NCBI RefSeq assembly: GCF_019243155.1
Contig: NZ_JAFAUS010000306.1
Location: 1-37,457 of the forward strand
Direction of reading: 5' to 3'
From: Mycobacterium sp.
Lineage (GTDB): Bacteria; Actinomycetota; Actinomycetes; Mycobacteriales; Mycobacteriaceae
DNA: 37,457 nt
The notes below the pieces were generated by a model, which had not been told where the DNA came from, made no database searches, and saw only the letters and a program-made list of their open reading frames with translations. Of the stretch, positions 8,249 to 16,269 are shown one piece after another; within the stretch, counting starts at the first letter, position 1, and each line of letters begins with the position of its first letter. Both the position numbers and the translations under genes were made by a program.

Positions 8249-9547
8249 ATGGAGGTGAACAAACCACGCCTCGACAGCGACGTCGAGGTGCATCAATACG
8301 TCGCCGAGACGGCCGTCCGGCTGCACGGCAGGCTGGGCGACGTCGCGTCGGCCATTCATCTTTCCCTGAAGGAACAGATCCCGGAGCTGCGTGGCGACCC
8401 GGCGATCGTCGAGCTGCTCGGCATCAGCGTCGAGAGCAATGTGGACACGATGCTGCATGCCCTGCGCTACAACATCGCGGTTGAGCGCGTCGAGGCGCCG
8501 ACCGCGGCGCTGGAGTACGCGCGCCGGCTGGCGCAGCATGGCATCCCTGTCAACGCTCTGGTCCGCGCCTACCGGCTTGGCCAACGACGCATGAATGAGC
8601 TGATTTTCGCCGAGCTGCGCGCGATCGAGGTTCCCGACGCGATACGGGTGGCGGTCCTCGAGGCGATCACCGGCGCGATGTACGAGTACATCGACTGGAT
8701 GTCACAGCAAGTGGTCGTGGTCTACGAGGACGAGCGCGAACGGTGGTTGGAAAATCAGAACAGCCTTCGCGGCATGCGGGTGCGCGAAGTGCTCGCCGCG
8801 AACAAGCCCATTGACGTCGACGCGGCAACCACATCGATTCGTTATCCGCTGCGGTGGCATCACCTTGGGCTGATCGTCTGGTATCCGGAATCGGGCACCG
8901 ACGGCGCCGGCGTCGACGACCTCGCTCGGTTGCAACGATTCGTCCGCGAACTCGGCGAAGCCATTGGCGCCCGACCGCTGTTCGTCGCCGCCGATCAAAG
9001 CTGCGGCTGGGTCTGGCTGCCGTATCGCGCGGTGTCGACCGACACCGTCGAGAGCGTCCGTCGATTCGCGCGGACCCGGCCCGAGGCGCCGAGCGTGGCC
9101 ATCGGCACGGTGGCGGGCGGCATCGAAGGCTTTCGTCGCTCCCACCGGGAGGCGTCGGAGGCCCGCGGCGTCGCGATCGTGCGGGAGCGCCAAGATTCCA
9201 CGGCGCCGACCATTATCGCCGCCACCGACCCCGGCTTATCGGTGGTGGCGCGCCTTGGCAGTGACGTGGCCGGCACCCGGGGATGGGTGGCCGACGTGCT
9301 CGGAGATCTCGCCTGCGATGACGAGAACGACGCGCGGCTGCGGGAGACGTTGCGGGTCTACCTGGCGTGCGGCTGCAGCTATAAGGTTGCGGCCGAGGAA
9401 CTCAATTTGCACTTCAACTCGGTGAAGTATCGCGTGGGCCGAGCCGTCGCCAGGCGCGGCCGCGAAATCGGCGGTGACCGGCTCGACGTTGAGCTGGCCT
9501 TGCTGGCGTGTCACTGGTACGGCAGCGCGGTGCTGCGGCCGAAATAA
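8249..9547 (+). CDS. PucR/CdaR-type transcriptional regulator (RsbRD-like N-terminus, C-terminal HTH)
   Basis: C-terminal LRETLRVYLACGCSYKVAAEELNLHFNSVKYRVGRA is a PucR-type HTH. Starts MEVNKPRLDSDVEV; divergent from the DUF3556 gene. Confidence 0.83.
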   Translation: MEVNKPRLDSDVEVHQYVAETAVRLHGRLGDVASAIHLSLKEQIPELRGDPAIVELLGISVESNVDTMLHALRYNIAVERVEAPTAALEYARRLAQHGIPVNALVRAYRLGQRRMNELIFAELRAIEVPDAIRVAVLEAITGAMYEYIDWMSQQVVVVYEDERERWLENQNSLRGMRVREVLAANKPIDVDAATTSIRYPLRWHHLGLIVWYPESGTDGAGVDDLARLQRFVRELGEAIGARPLFVAADQSCGWVWLPYRAVSTDTVESVRRFARTRPEAPSVAIGTVAGGIEGFRRSHREASEARGVAIVRERQDSTAPTIIAATDPGLSVVARLGSDVAGTRGWVADVLGDLACDDENDARLRETLRVYLACGCSYKVAAEELNLHFNSVKYRVGRAVARRGREIGGDRLDVELALLACHWYGSAVLRPK

Positions 9548-9563
9548 GTTGGGCTGCAGGGGT

Positions 9564-9701
9564 CTACGCGAGGGTGGGTCGCGGGCGGGTGAGCGTCGTG
9601 GCGGGCCGGTTGGTCCCCATGATGACGTGCGCCACGGTGATGATCACCGGGACGAGGACGGGTGCTAGGACTACCAGCATGATGAAGGCGGGCAGCAACA
9701 T
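9564..9701 (-). CDS. Small (45 aa) single-pass membrane peptide
   Basis: MLLPAFIMLVVLAPVLVPVIITVAHVIMGTNRPATTLTRPRPTLA: strong hydrophobic segment followed by a basic tail. Confidence 0.5.
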   Translation of the reverse strand: MLLPAFIMLVVLAPVLVPVIITVAHVIMGTNRPATTLTRPRPTLA

Positions 9702-10022
9702 GGTTTCACCTACGTTTCCCCGCGAGGCGGAACAGTCGGATTGGTTTGTGGTACTTGAGCTGTGACGCGGCATTGCGTTCGGGAGGAAACTTAACGACGC
9801 CGGCCCCGCCGGGGGATGTCGTCGGCCGACCAACTTGCGACGCGCTTTTGTCTTCCCGCGACAAACGCGGCAAAGGAGCGCACAACTGCCGCTTCGCGGC
9901 GCAAGCGCGCCGCCCTTACACCAGCGGTTTCAGCCCCACATTGTGCGCGATACCTGTGCGCGATGCCGAATTGTGTCGCCGTGGACATTTCATTGAGGTC
10001 GAATTGGGTTAATGATATTCCA

Positions 10023-10607
10023 ATGACGAATACCAATCAGACCGTTGTCGAAGGTCCATTGCAGCAGCTTGCTCGCAGTGCGTGGCAATTGTTGCTGCTC
10101 ATCGGTGTGGGAGCCGTGGCACTTGGTGTCATCGTGCTCGCCTGGCCAGGCAAGACGCTGTTTGTGGCCGGCGTCCTGTTCGGCATCTACTTGGTGTTTT
10201 CCGGAGTCGGATACGTGTTTGCCGCCTTTGGCACACACGCCGGGGCCGCAATGAGAGTGTTGACATTCATCACCGGGGTCGTATCGCTGGTTCTGGGTTT
10301 CTTCTGCTTCCGAGACAAATTCGAGGCCGTGACGCTTTTGGCCTTATGGGTCGGCATCAGCTGGGTGTTCCGTGGAATGACACTGCTCGCGGCTGCGCTT
10401 TCCTTCGACCACATGCCCGGACGCGGCTGGCAGGCGTTCTCAGGCCTGATCATCGTTATCGGCGGTGGGGTGATGATCATTTCCCCGCTCGATTCGATCG
10501 CAGTCCTGACGCTGGTAGCCGGCTGCTGGCTGATCGTCATCGGCATCATGGACGTCATCTCGGCGTTCCAAGTTCGCAGTCGGGCAAAACACGTCGCCGC
10601 CGCCTAG
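10023..10607 (+). CDS. HdeD/DUF308 family membrane protein
   Basis: MTNTNQTVVEGPLQQLARSAWQLLLLIGVGAVALGVIVLAWPGKTLFVAGVLFGIYLVFSGV...; about six TM segments in DUF308-like repeats. Confidence 0.82.
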   Translation: MTNTNQTVVEGPLQQLARSAWQLLLLIGVGAVALGVIVLAWPGKTLFVAGVLFGIYLVFSGVGYVFAAFGTHAGAAMRVLTFITGVVSLVLGFFCFRDKFEAVTLLALWVGISWVFRGMTLLAAALSFDHMPGRGWQAFSGLIIVIGGGVMIISPLDSIAVLTLVAGCWLIVIGIMDVISAFQVRSRAKHVAAA

Positions 10608-10714
10608 GGCGGTCGCGGCTCGAAACGTTTCAGAGTCCCGGCGACAACGGTGTCGATCTTTTTCGTTTCCTAGCCACAAGTGCCGGGACGGGTGGGCTCT
10701 ATAAGGTCCGCTGC

Positions 10715-11914
10715 ATGAAAACCGACACGAAGAGCGATATCGATCCACACCAGGTCGCCGACGTCGCGGATGCGGTCTACCGCAGAACCGATGAAGTGTC
10801 GATCGGGCTCGCGGGCGCAATCACCCGCGAGGTGCGGCCCTACCGGGCGACCGTCGCGGTGCCGTTCGAAGTTGTGGCCGCCAGTTGTGCGGCCCACCTG
10901 GAAGCGATCTTCGGAGCGATCGCCACGGGCGCTGAATTCAACGTGACACCGGCTACCCGCGTGGGAGTCCAGCAGGCACGTGACGGAGTGCCGCTGCCGT
11001 CGGTGATGGAGGCCTATCGGGTCGGCTTTCGGGATGTGTGGGAAATCGTCGCGGTTGAGGTAGCGACGAGGCCTCGCGCCGCAGGCGCCGTATTGCGCAC
11101 GCTGACAGCTCAATTGATGATCGCCCAGGATCTGTTCACCGCCGCGATGGCGGATGGATACCGACAGGAGCAGACCCGCCGGGTCGTGGGCGACGAGACG
11201 CAGCGCTCGGTGCTCATAGACGCGCTGCTGCACGGCCGGCTCATCGAGCAGTGCAGCCTCTGGGAGGCAGCCGACTACCTTCGGCTGCCTAGCGCCGGTC
11301 CGTATGTCGTCGTCGCCGCTGATGACGTGGTCTCCGGGTTGGCAGCGCTACCGGATATCGAGGCGAAACTGCGCAGCCTCGACATGGCCTCGGCATGGCG
11401 GGGACTGCCGGACATCGAAGTCGGAATCGTGCATGTCAAGACTGACTGTCACCTGGCCGCGCTGCTGGCGCTGTTGTCCCGGGCGGCCATTGCCCGGGTT
11501 GGGGTCAGCGCCCGCTTCGAGGATCTGCGCGGTACGGCGCGGGCGCTGCATCAGGCGCGGGTGACGCTGCGGGGTCGGGCAGACAAGAGCTCGCCGGTGT
11601 CCGTCTTTGACGGCTCCATCCTGGCCACCGCTGCAGTCAGCGCTCCCGAAGTGCTGGTCGAACTCGCGCAACCGGTGATTCAGTGTTTCGCAGATCTTGG
11701 CGACGAGGAGAGGGAAGTCCTTTTCGAAACCTTCAGGGCATGGCTGGACAACGCCGGGTCGATGCGCAGCGCCGGGGAGGTTTTGTTCTGTCACGCGAAC
11801 ACCGTCCGCTATCGGATGCATCGCATCGAGGAGCGCACCGGCCGTTCCCTGACCCGACCGCGTGATGTGGCCGAACTGTGTCTGGTCTTCGAGGTGTACC
11901 GCCGTCTCATGTAA
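10715..11914 (+). CDS. PucR/CdaR-type transcriptional regulator (second copy)
   Basis: MKTDTKSDIDPHQVADVADAVYRRTDEVS...; C-terminal FRAWLDNAGSMRSAGEVLFCHANTVRYRMHRIEERTGRSLTRPRDVAELCLVFEVYR is a classic PucR HTH. The ORF-track start at 10082 is spurious. Confidence 0.85.
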   Translation: MKTDTKSDIDPHQVADVADAVYRRTDEVSIGLAGAITREVRPYRATVAVPFEVVAASCAAHLEAIFGAIATGAEFNVTPATRVGVQQARDGVPLPSVMEAYRVGFRDVWEIVAVEVATRPRAAGAVLRTLTAQLMIAQDLFTAAMADGYRQEQTRRVVGDETQRSVLIDALLHGRLIEQCSLWEAADYLRLPSAGPYVVVAADDVVSGLAALPDIEAKLRSLDMASAWRGLPDIEVGIVHVKTDCHLAALLALLSRAAIARVGVSARFEDLRGTARALHQARVTLRGRADKSSPVSVFDGSILATAAVSAPEVLVELAQPVIQCFADLGDEEREVLFETFRAWLDNAGSMRSAGEVLFCHANTVRYRMHRIEERTGRSLTRPRDVAELCLVFEVYRRLM

Positions 11915-11944
11915 CGAGTCGTAATGCGTTGGTGTGCAACGCTT

Positions 11945-12532
11945 TTAACGAGCTAGTCGCACGTGCACCCTGCGGACGACGAAAGCCATTGCGACCTCGC
12001 CGATACCGTGCGCGACAGTGCCCGCGGTGGTCCAGGTCAGCAGGGTGATGATCGGCGCATGCAACGAACCCGCGATGTGCAACCCGATTGCGAGCTCGCA
12101 GAGGCTCGCGATCGCCGGCACCCACCACGCGCGTTCGCGCATGGCGGCCAGTGCGGTGAGAAGGCCGACAGCGCCCCACACGACGAACAGCAGACTCATC
12201 ACCGCGGTCAGTGCGACGAAGGTTGCTTTCGCGCTTAGCAATGCCACGACGCCCGCGACGACGAACACCACCGCCACCAACCCGCGAGTAATCCGAGCGC
12301 CCTTCGACGAAATCGCGCCCTCCAGTGCTTCGGTGGCCGCGGCCACCAAACACAACACTCCAACGAGCTTGGCGAGAGCCGTAACGGTTTCGTAGGCGAA
12401 GCGGGGGATCGCGAAACCGATCGCGAGCCAGATCACGCCGACGATGAGAAGCAGCCACCAGTAGCGGGTCTTCGCCCCGAGGGTATCGGTGAGGTGGGCG
12501 ACGACATCGCGCAATTTTCCTGACGGCGCCAT
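11945..12532 (-). CDS. HdeD/DUF308-like membrane protein (second copy)
   Basis: MAPSGKLRDVVAHLTDTLGAKTRYWWLLLIVGVIWLAIGFAIPRFAYETVTALAKLVGVLCLVAAATEALEG...; about six TM segments. Confidence 0.75.
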   Translation of the reverse strand: MAPSGKLRDVVAHLTDTLGAKTRYWWLLLIVGVIWLAIGFAIPRFAYETVTALAKLVGVLCLVAAATEALEGAISSKGARITRGLVAVVFVVAGVVALLSAKATFVALTAVMSLLFVVWGAVGLLTALAAMRERAWWVPAIASLCELAIGLHIAGSLHAPIITLLTWTTAGTVAHGIGEVAMAFVVRRVHVRLAR

Positions 12533-12564
12533 GGAAATGTCAGTCTGCAAGATCGCTGCTGCGA

Positions 12565-12993
12565 TCAGCGGCGCAATGCCTCTGCTTCGGCGCGCGCGGA
12601 CATCGCGTCCAGCGCCGCGGACTCGGCTTCGTCGACAGCGGCCGCCGCGAAATCGATCGCATCGAGCGCATAAGACAGGGCTATATTGGCGTCCGTGTCC
12701 GCCATTTCGGCGTCGACTTTTTCTTTCTTTTCTTTTACCGAGGTCTGCACCTTCGCGACATGCGCCTGCCATTTTTCGCGGATGTCTTGCCAGTGTGACG
12801 AGGCCTTGTCGCGTGCGCTATCCGCGTTGGCTTTCAACTGATTTGCCGCTGCGGTTGCCCTCTCTCGTGCACTCGCGGCGTCGGCGGCCAGCTGATCCCT
12901 GGTGCGCTGACCGGCCGCACGGAGATGTTGTGTCGCCGTGTTCGCTTGGTCGGAGATCTTCTCGAACTGTGCGCTCAGGTCCTTGTTTGCCAT
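12565..12993 (-). CDS. Alanine-rich coiled-coil protein of unknown function
   Basis: MANKDLSAQFEKISDQANTATQHLRAAGQRTRDQLAADAASARERATAAANQLKANADSARDKASSHWQDI...; SD-like AAAGGAG upstream of the ATG on the minus strand. Confidence 0.75.
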   Translation of the reverse strand: MANKDLSAQFEKISDQANTATQHLRAAGQRTRDQLAADAASARERATAAANQLKANADSARDKASSHWQDIREKWQAHVAKVQTSVKEKKEKVDAEMADTDANIALSYALDAIDFAAAAVDEAESAALDAMSARAEAEALRR

Positions 12994-13120
12994 CGGAACT
13001 CCTTTGCTCAAGGGGCTAGTCGCCCACGCCTTGATCGTCTGCGACTGGCGCCCGATGGGCATTGTTCGCGCAGACACGATCATCGAGCGGAAAATGTTCT
13101 GCACCACAAGTGGGGAGGAC

Positions 13121-13603
13121 TCAAGCGCGGATCTCGGCGGTGACAGCGCCGGTCAGCCGGATCAGATCCTGCGGTGCGACCGCGACGTCCCAGCCGCGGC
13201 GCCCCGCACTGCAGAAAATCCGATCCCACCCGAGCGCACCCGAATCGACCACGGTGGGCAGGCGCCTACGTTGCCCGAACGGCGAAACGGCGCCAACCAC
13301 ATAACCGGTGGCCCGCTCGGCGGCGGCGGCCTCGGCCATGCCCGCTTTGGCCGCTCCCAGGGCCGAAGCGGCCGCCTTCAGCGAAAGTCGGCTCGGGACG
13401 GGCAATATCGCGACGGCCAGCCCGTCGGGCACGGCGATAATCAGGGTCTTGTAAACCTGCTCGGGCGCAATGCCTTCCGTCCTGGTCAGCTCCTCGACGG
13501 CTTCGGCGCCGAACGACTCCGCCCGCGAGTCGTGGTCGAACTTCAGGATCTGGTGCGGCACACCGGCTTTGGCGAGTGCGGCGATAGCCGGTGTGGCAGC
13601 CAC
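13121..13603 (-). CDS. YbaK/EbsC-type Cys-tRNA(Pro) deacylase
   Basis: GTG start; VAATPAIAALAKAGVPHQILKFDHDSRAESFGAEAVEELTRTEGIAPEQVYKTLIIAVPDGLAVAILPVPSRLSLKAAASALGAAKAGMA. Confidence 0.85.
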   Translation of the reverse strand: MAATPAIAALAKAGVPHQILKFDHDSRAESFGAEAVEELTRTEGIAPEQVYKTLIIAVPDGLAVAILPVPSRLSLKAAASALGAAKAGMAEAAAAERATGYVVGAVSPFGQRRRLPTVVDSGALGWDRIFCSAGRRGWDVAVAPQDLIRLTGAVTAEIRA

Positions 13604-13607
13604 TAGG

Positions 13608-14456
13608 TTAAGAGCCGGAGTACCCCGGCGGGTTGACGCCGTCGACCCAGAAGTCGACGCCCAGCTCCGAACCCGGGATGCAGTCGTACACCGACAGGTC
13701 CTTGACTCCGGAGTCGACGAGCACGTCCTCGCACAGCAGCATGTTGCCGGTGAACTCCTTGGCCGGCTTGTTGAGGATGACGTAGGCCGCGTCGGAGTAG
13801 ATCTCGGGCTTGCGGGCGCGTCCCATCGCCTCGTCACCGCCCAGCAGGTTCTGCACCGCGGCGGTGGCCACCAGCGTGCGCGGCCACAGCGTGTTCGACG
13901 CGATGCCCTCGGAGCGCATCTCCTCGGCGATGCCCAGCGCGCACAGCGTCATGCCGAACTTGGCCATCATGTACGCCGTCGGCTTCAGCCACTCGCTACC
14001 CAACAGCACCGGCGGCGAAAGCGTCAGGACGTGCGGATTCTCCCGGCCCTTCATGTGGGCGAGGCACGCCTGCGAGACCGCGTAGGTGCCGCGGACCTGA
14101 ATGCCGTTCATCAGGTCGAAGCGCTTCATCGGCACCTCGGCGATGGAGCCCAGGTTGATCGCCGACGCGTTGTTGACGCAGATGTCGATGCCGCCGAACT
14201 GCTCGACGGTCTTGGCCACCGCGGCCTCCACGGAGTCCGGCTCGCGGACGTCCCCGACGATCGGCAGTGCCTGGCCGCCGGCTTCCTCGAGCTCCTTGGC
14301 GGCGGTGAAGACCGTCCCCGGCAACTTCGGATGCGGCTCGGCGGTCTTGGCGATCAGGGCGATGTTGGCTCCGTCACTGGCGGCCCGTTTCGCGATCGCG
14401 AGGCCGATTCCGCGACTGGCGCCGGAGATGAACATGGTTTTGCCTTTAAGGGACAT
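13608..14456 (-). CDS. SDR family oxidoreductase (HSDL2-like; Rv3224-type)
   Basis: MSLKGKTMFISGASRGIGLAIAKRAASDGANIALIAKTAEPHPKLPGT...NNASAINLG...YMMAKFGMTL. Confidence 0.9.
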   Translation of the reverse strand: MSLKGKTMFISGASRGIGLAIAKRAASDGANIALIAKTAEPHPKLPGTVFTAAKELEEAGGQALPIVGDVREPDSVEAAVAKTVEQFGGIDICVNNASAINLGSIAEVPMKRFDLMNGIQVRGTYAVSQACLAHMKGRENPHVLTLSPPVLLGSEWLKPTAYMMAKFGMTLCALGIAEEMRSEGIASNTLWPRTLVATAAVQNLLGGDEAMGRARKPEIYSDAAYVILNKPAKEFTGNMLLCEDVLVDSGVKDLSVYDCIPGSELGVDFWVDGVNPPGYSGS

Positions 14457-14520
14457 GGCGTCACACTAACGTCCTGCGCAAACCGGTCCTAGAAGAGGGG
14501 GAAGCCGACGGCCGGGCGGG

Positions 14521-14548
14521 CGGAAATAGCGTGCCGAGCGCCGATGTT
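14521..14548 (+). promoter_or_regulatory. Candidate SigH/SigR-type promoter (cGGAAAT ... GTT) upstream of sigH
   Basis: GGAAA at 14522-14526, N19, GTT at 14546-14548; resembles the SigR/SigH GGAAT-N18/19-GTT pattern. Confidence 0.5.
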
Positions 14549-14759
14549 AAAACAATCGGTCTTCGATGTTTGCGTGGCAGCCCGGGCAGACACTGTCGGG
14601 AGCAGCCTTTAGATTGAAAGGAGCAGTTTGGTGTCAGCGGCGACGAGCCTGTTGGACAGTCCAGTGGGCGCAGAGCGGTTGGCTTGCTTCCTTGCGAGTC
14701 CGAGTGCGCTTCGATTGCCGCCCGGTAGCACCGCAGCAGAAGGGACCGGGGTTATCCAA

Positions 14760-15404
14760 ATGGCCGATTCAGACGGCGTCATAGACGAAGAGAGTCCCCA
14801 ACGATCTGAGGAATCAGATGCGGAATTGACGGCGCGGTTCGAACGCGACGCGATTCCGCTGCTCGACCAGCTTTACGGTGGTGCGTTGCGCATGACGCGG
14901 AATCCCGCGGACGCCGAAGATTTGCTGCAAGAGACGATGGTAAAAGCGTATGCGGGATTCCGCTCCTTCCGGGCCGGCACCAACCTGAAGGCGTGGCTGT
15001 ACCGGATCCTGACCAACACCTACATCAACAGCTATCGCAAAAAGCAGCGTCAACCTGCGGAGTATCCGACCGAAGAAATCACCGACTGGCAGTTGGCGTC
15101 GAACGCCGAACATTCGTCAACCGGGTTGCGTTCGGCCGAGGTCGAAGCGCTGGAATCGTTGCCGGATTCAGAGATCAAAGACGCGCTGCAGGCTTTGCCG
15201 GAGGAATTCCGGATGGCGGTCTATTACGCCGACGTCGAGGGGTTTCCGTATAAAGAAATCGCGGAAATCATGGAGACGCCGATCGGGACGGTAATGTCTC
15301 GGCTGCACCGCGGCAGACGCCAGCTGCGCGGGCTGTTGGCCGACGTGGCCAAAGAGCGAGGCTTCAATCGCGGTCACCAGGCGCACGAGGAGGTGTCGTC
15401 ATGA
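14760..15404 (+). CDS. sigH: ECF RNA polymerase sigma factor SigH (possible longer form from GTG 14631)
   Basis: [111 protein letters not shown] is recognisable as mycobacterial SigH. Confidence 0.95.
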   Translation: MADSDGVIDEESPQRSEESDAELTARFERDAIPLLDQLYGGALRMTRNPADAEDLLQETMVKAYAGFRSFRAGTNLKAWLYRILTNTYINSYRKKQRQPAEYPTEEITDWQLASNAEHSSTGLRSAEVEALESLPDSEIKDALQALPEEFRMAVYYADVEGFPYKEIAEIMETPIGTVMSRLHRGRRQLRGLLADVAKERGFNRGHQAHEEVSS

Positions 15405-15700
15405 ACGAGTTTCCCAGCAAGGGCGACGCGTGCCCGAACGACGATTCCCACGGCGGCGTCGGCTGTGCCGAGGTAATCGCCGAGGTATGGACCCTGCTCG
15501 ACGGCGAATGCACACCCGAAGCCAAAGAAAGGCTGCGCCAGCACCTCGAGGCTTGCCCCGGATGCTTCAAGCATTACGGGCTCGAAGAGCGCATCAAAGC
15601 GCTGGTCGCCAGCAAATGCAGAGGTGAGAAAGCCCCCGAGGGATTACGTGAGCGGCTGCGCCTGGAGATCCGGCGCACCACCATCATTCGGGGTGTGTAG
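15401..15700 (+). CDS. rshA: Zinc-binding anti-sigma factor RshA
   Basis: Immediately downstream of sigH (ATGA overlap); HLEACPGC zinc-anti-sigma motif (HxxxCxxC). Confidence 0.92.
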   Translation: MNEFPSKGDACPNDDSHGGVGCAEVIAEVWTLLDGECTPEAKERLRQHLEACPGCFKHYGLEERIKALVASKCRGEKAPEGLRERLRLEIRRTTIIRGV

Positions 15701-15710
15701 TAGCCGTCGG

Positions 15711-15785
15711 CTAGGAATTTGGCCGCTTGCCGTGGTTGGCCTTGCTGTGCTTGCGGTCGCGCTTCTTCCGGCCTCGTTTGGCCAT
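15711..15785 (-). CDS. 24-aa ribosomal protein bL37 (AURKAIP1/COX24-like domain)
   Basis: Exact minus-strand ORF MAKRGRKKRDRKHSKANHGKRPNS, recognised as the mycobacterial bL37 type. It is hidden inside a longer spurious ORF in the track. Confidence 0.88.
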   Translation of the reverse strand: MAKRGRKKRDRKHSKANHGKRPNS

Positions 15786-15996
15786 TTTGGAAAACCTCCG
15801 TGGATTGAAATGCTCGTGATAGCGGGCGCTTGGCGCCGATAGCTTGCCTTCTAGTCTCTCACGGGAAGTGTTTGCACCGTCACGGGCCCACACGCCGCGC
15901 TCGACGCAGGCCCTATGGTTCGATATACGAAAGCCTGATACAAGTTTGAGGGACCAGCAGCCAGCCTGCGCAAATGGCCGAACGAGTGGGGTGAAG

Positions 15997-16212
15997 ATGG
16001 CCGAAGACGTGCGCGCCGAGATCGTGGCCAGCGTGCTCGAAGTCGTGGTGAACGAGGGTGACCAGATCGGCAAAGGCGACATCGTGGTGCTGCTGGAGTC
16101 GATGAAGATGGAAATCCCGGTTCTGGCCGAAGTCGACGGGACCGTCAGCAAGGTGAGCGTGTCGGTGGGCGATGTCATCCAGGCGGGCGACCTCATCGCA
16201 GTGATCAGCTAG
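15997..16212 (+). CDS. Biotin/lipoyl attachment carrier protein (TB7.3/Rv3221c-like)
   Basis: MAEDVRAEIVASVLEVVVNEGDQIGKGDIVVLLESMKMEIPVLAEVDGTVSKVSVSVGDVIQAGDLIAVIS; ESMKME biotinylation motif. Confidence 0.92.
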   Translation: MAEDVRAEIVASVLEVVVNEGDQIGKGDIVVLLESMKMEIPVLAEVDGTVSKVSVSVGDVIQAGDLIAVIS

Positions 16213-16269
16213 TCCCGAAAAGCTTGAACCCTCCTGCCCGCTGCCGGGGAACGACCCGGGGAGTCATTG

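Noticed and set aside
10082-10714. N-terminal extension of the second PucR ORF
   Set aside because: Overlaps the HdeD gene out of frame; PucR-like sequence only begins at MKTDTKSDIDPHQ (10715).
13470-14492. 340-aa plus-strand ORF antisense to the SDR gene
   Set aside because: Antisense artefact over a clear SDR.
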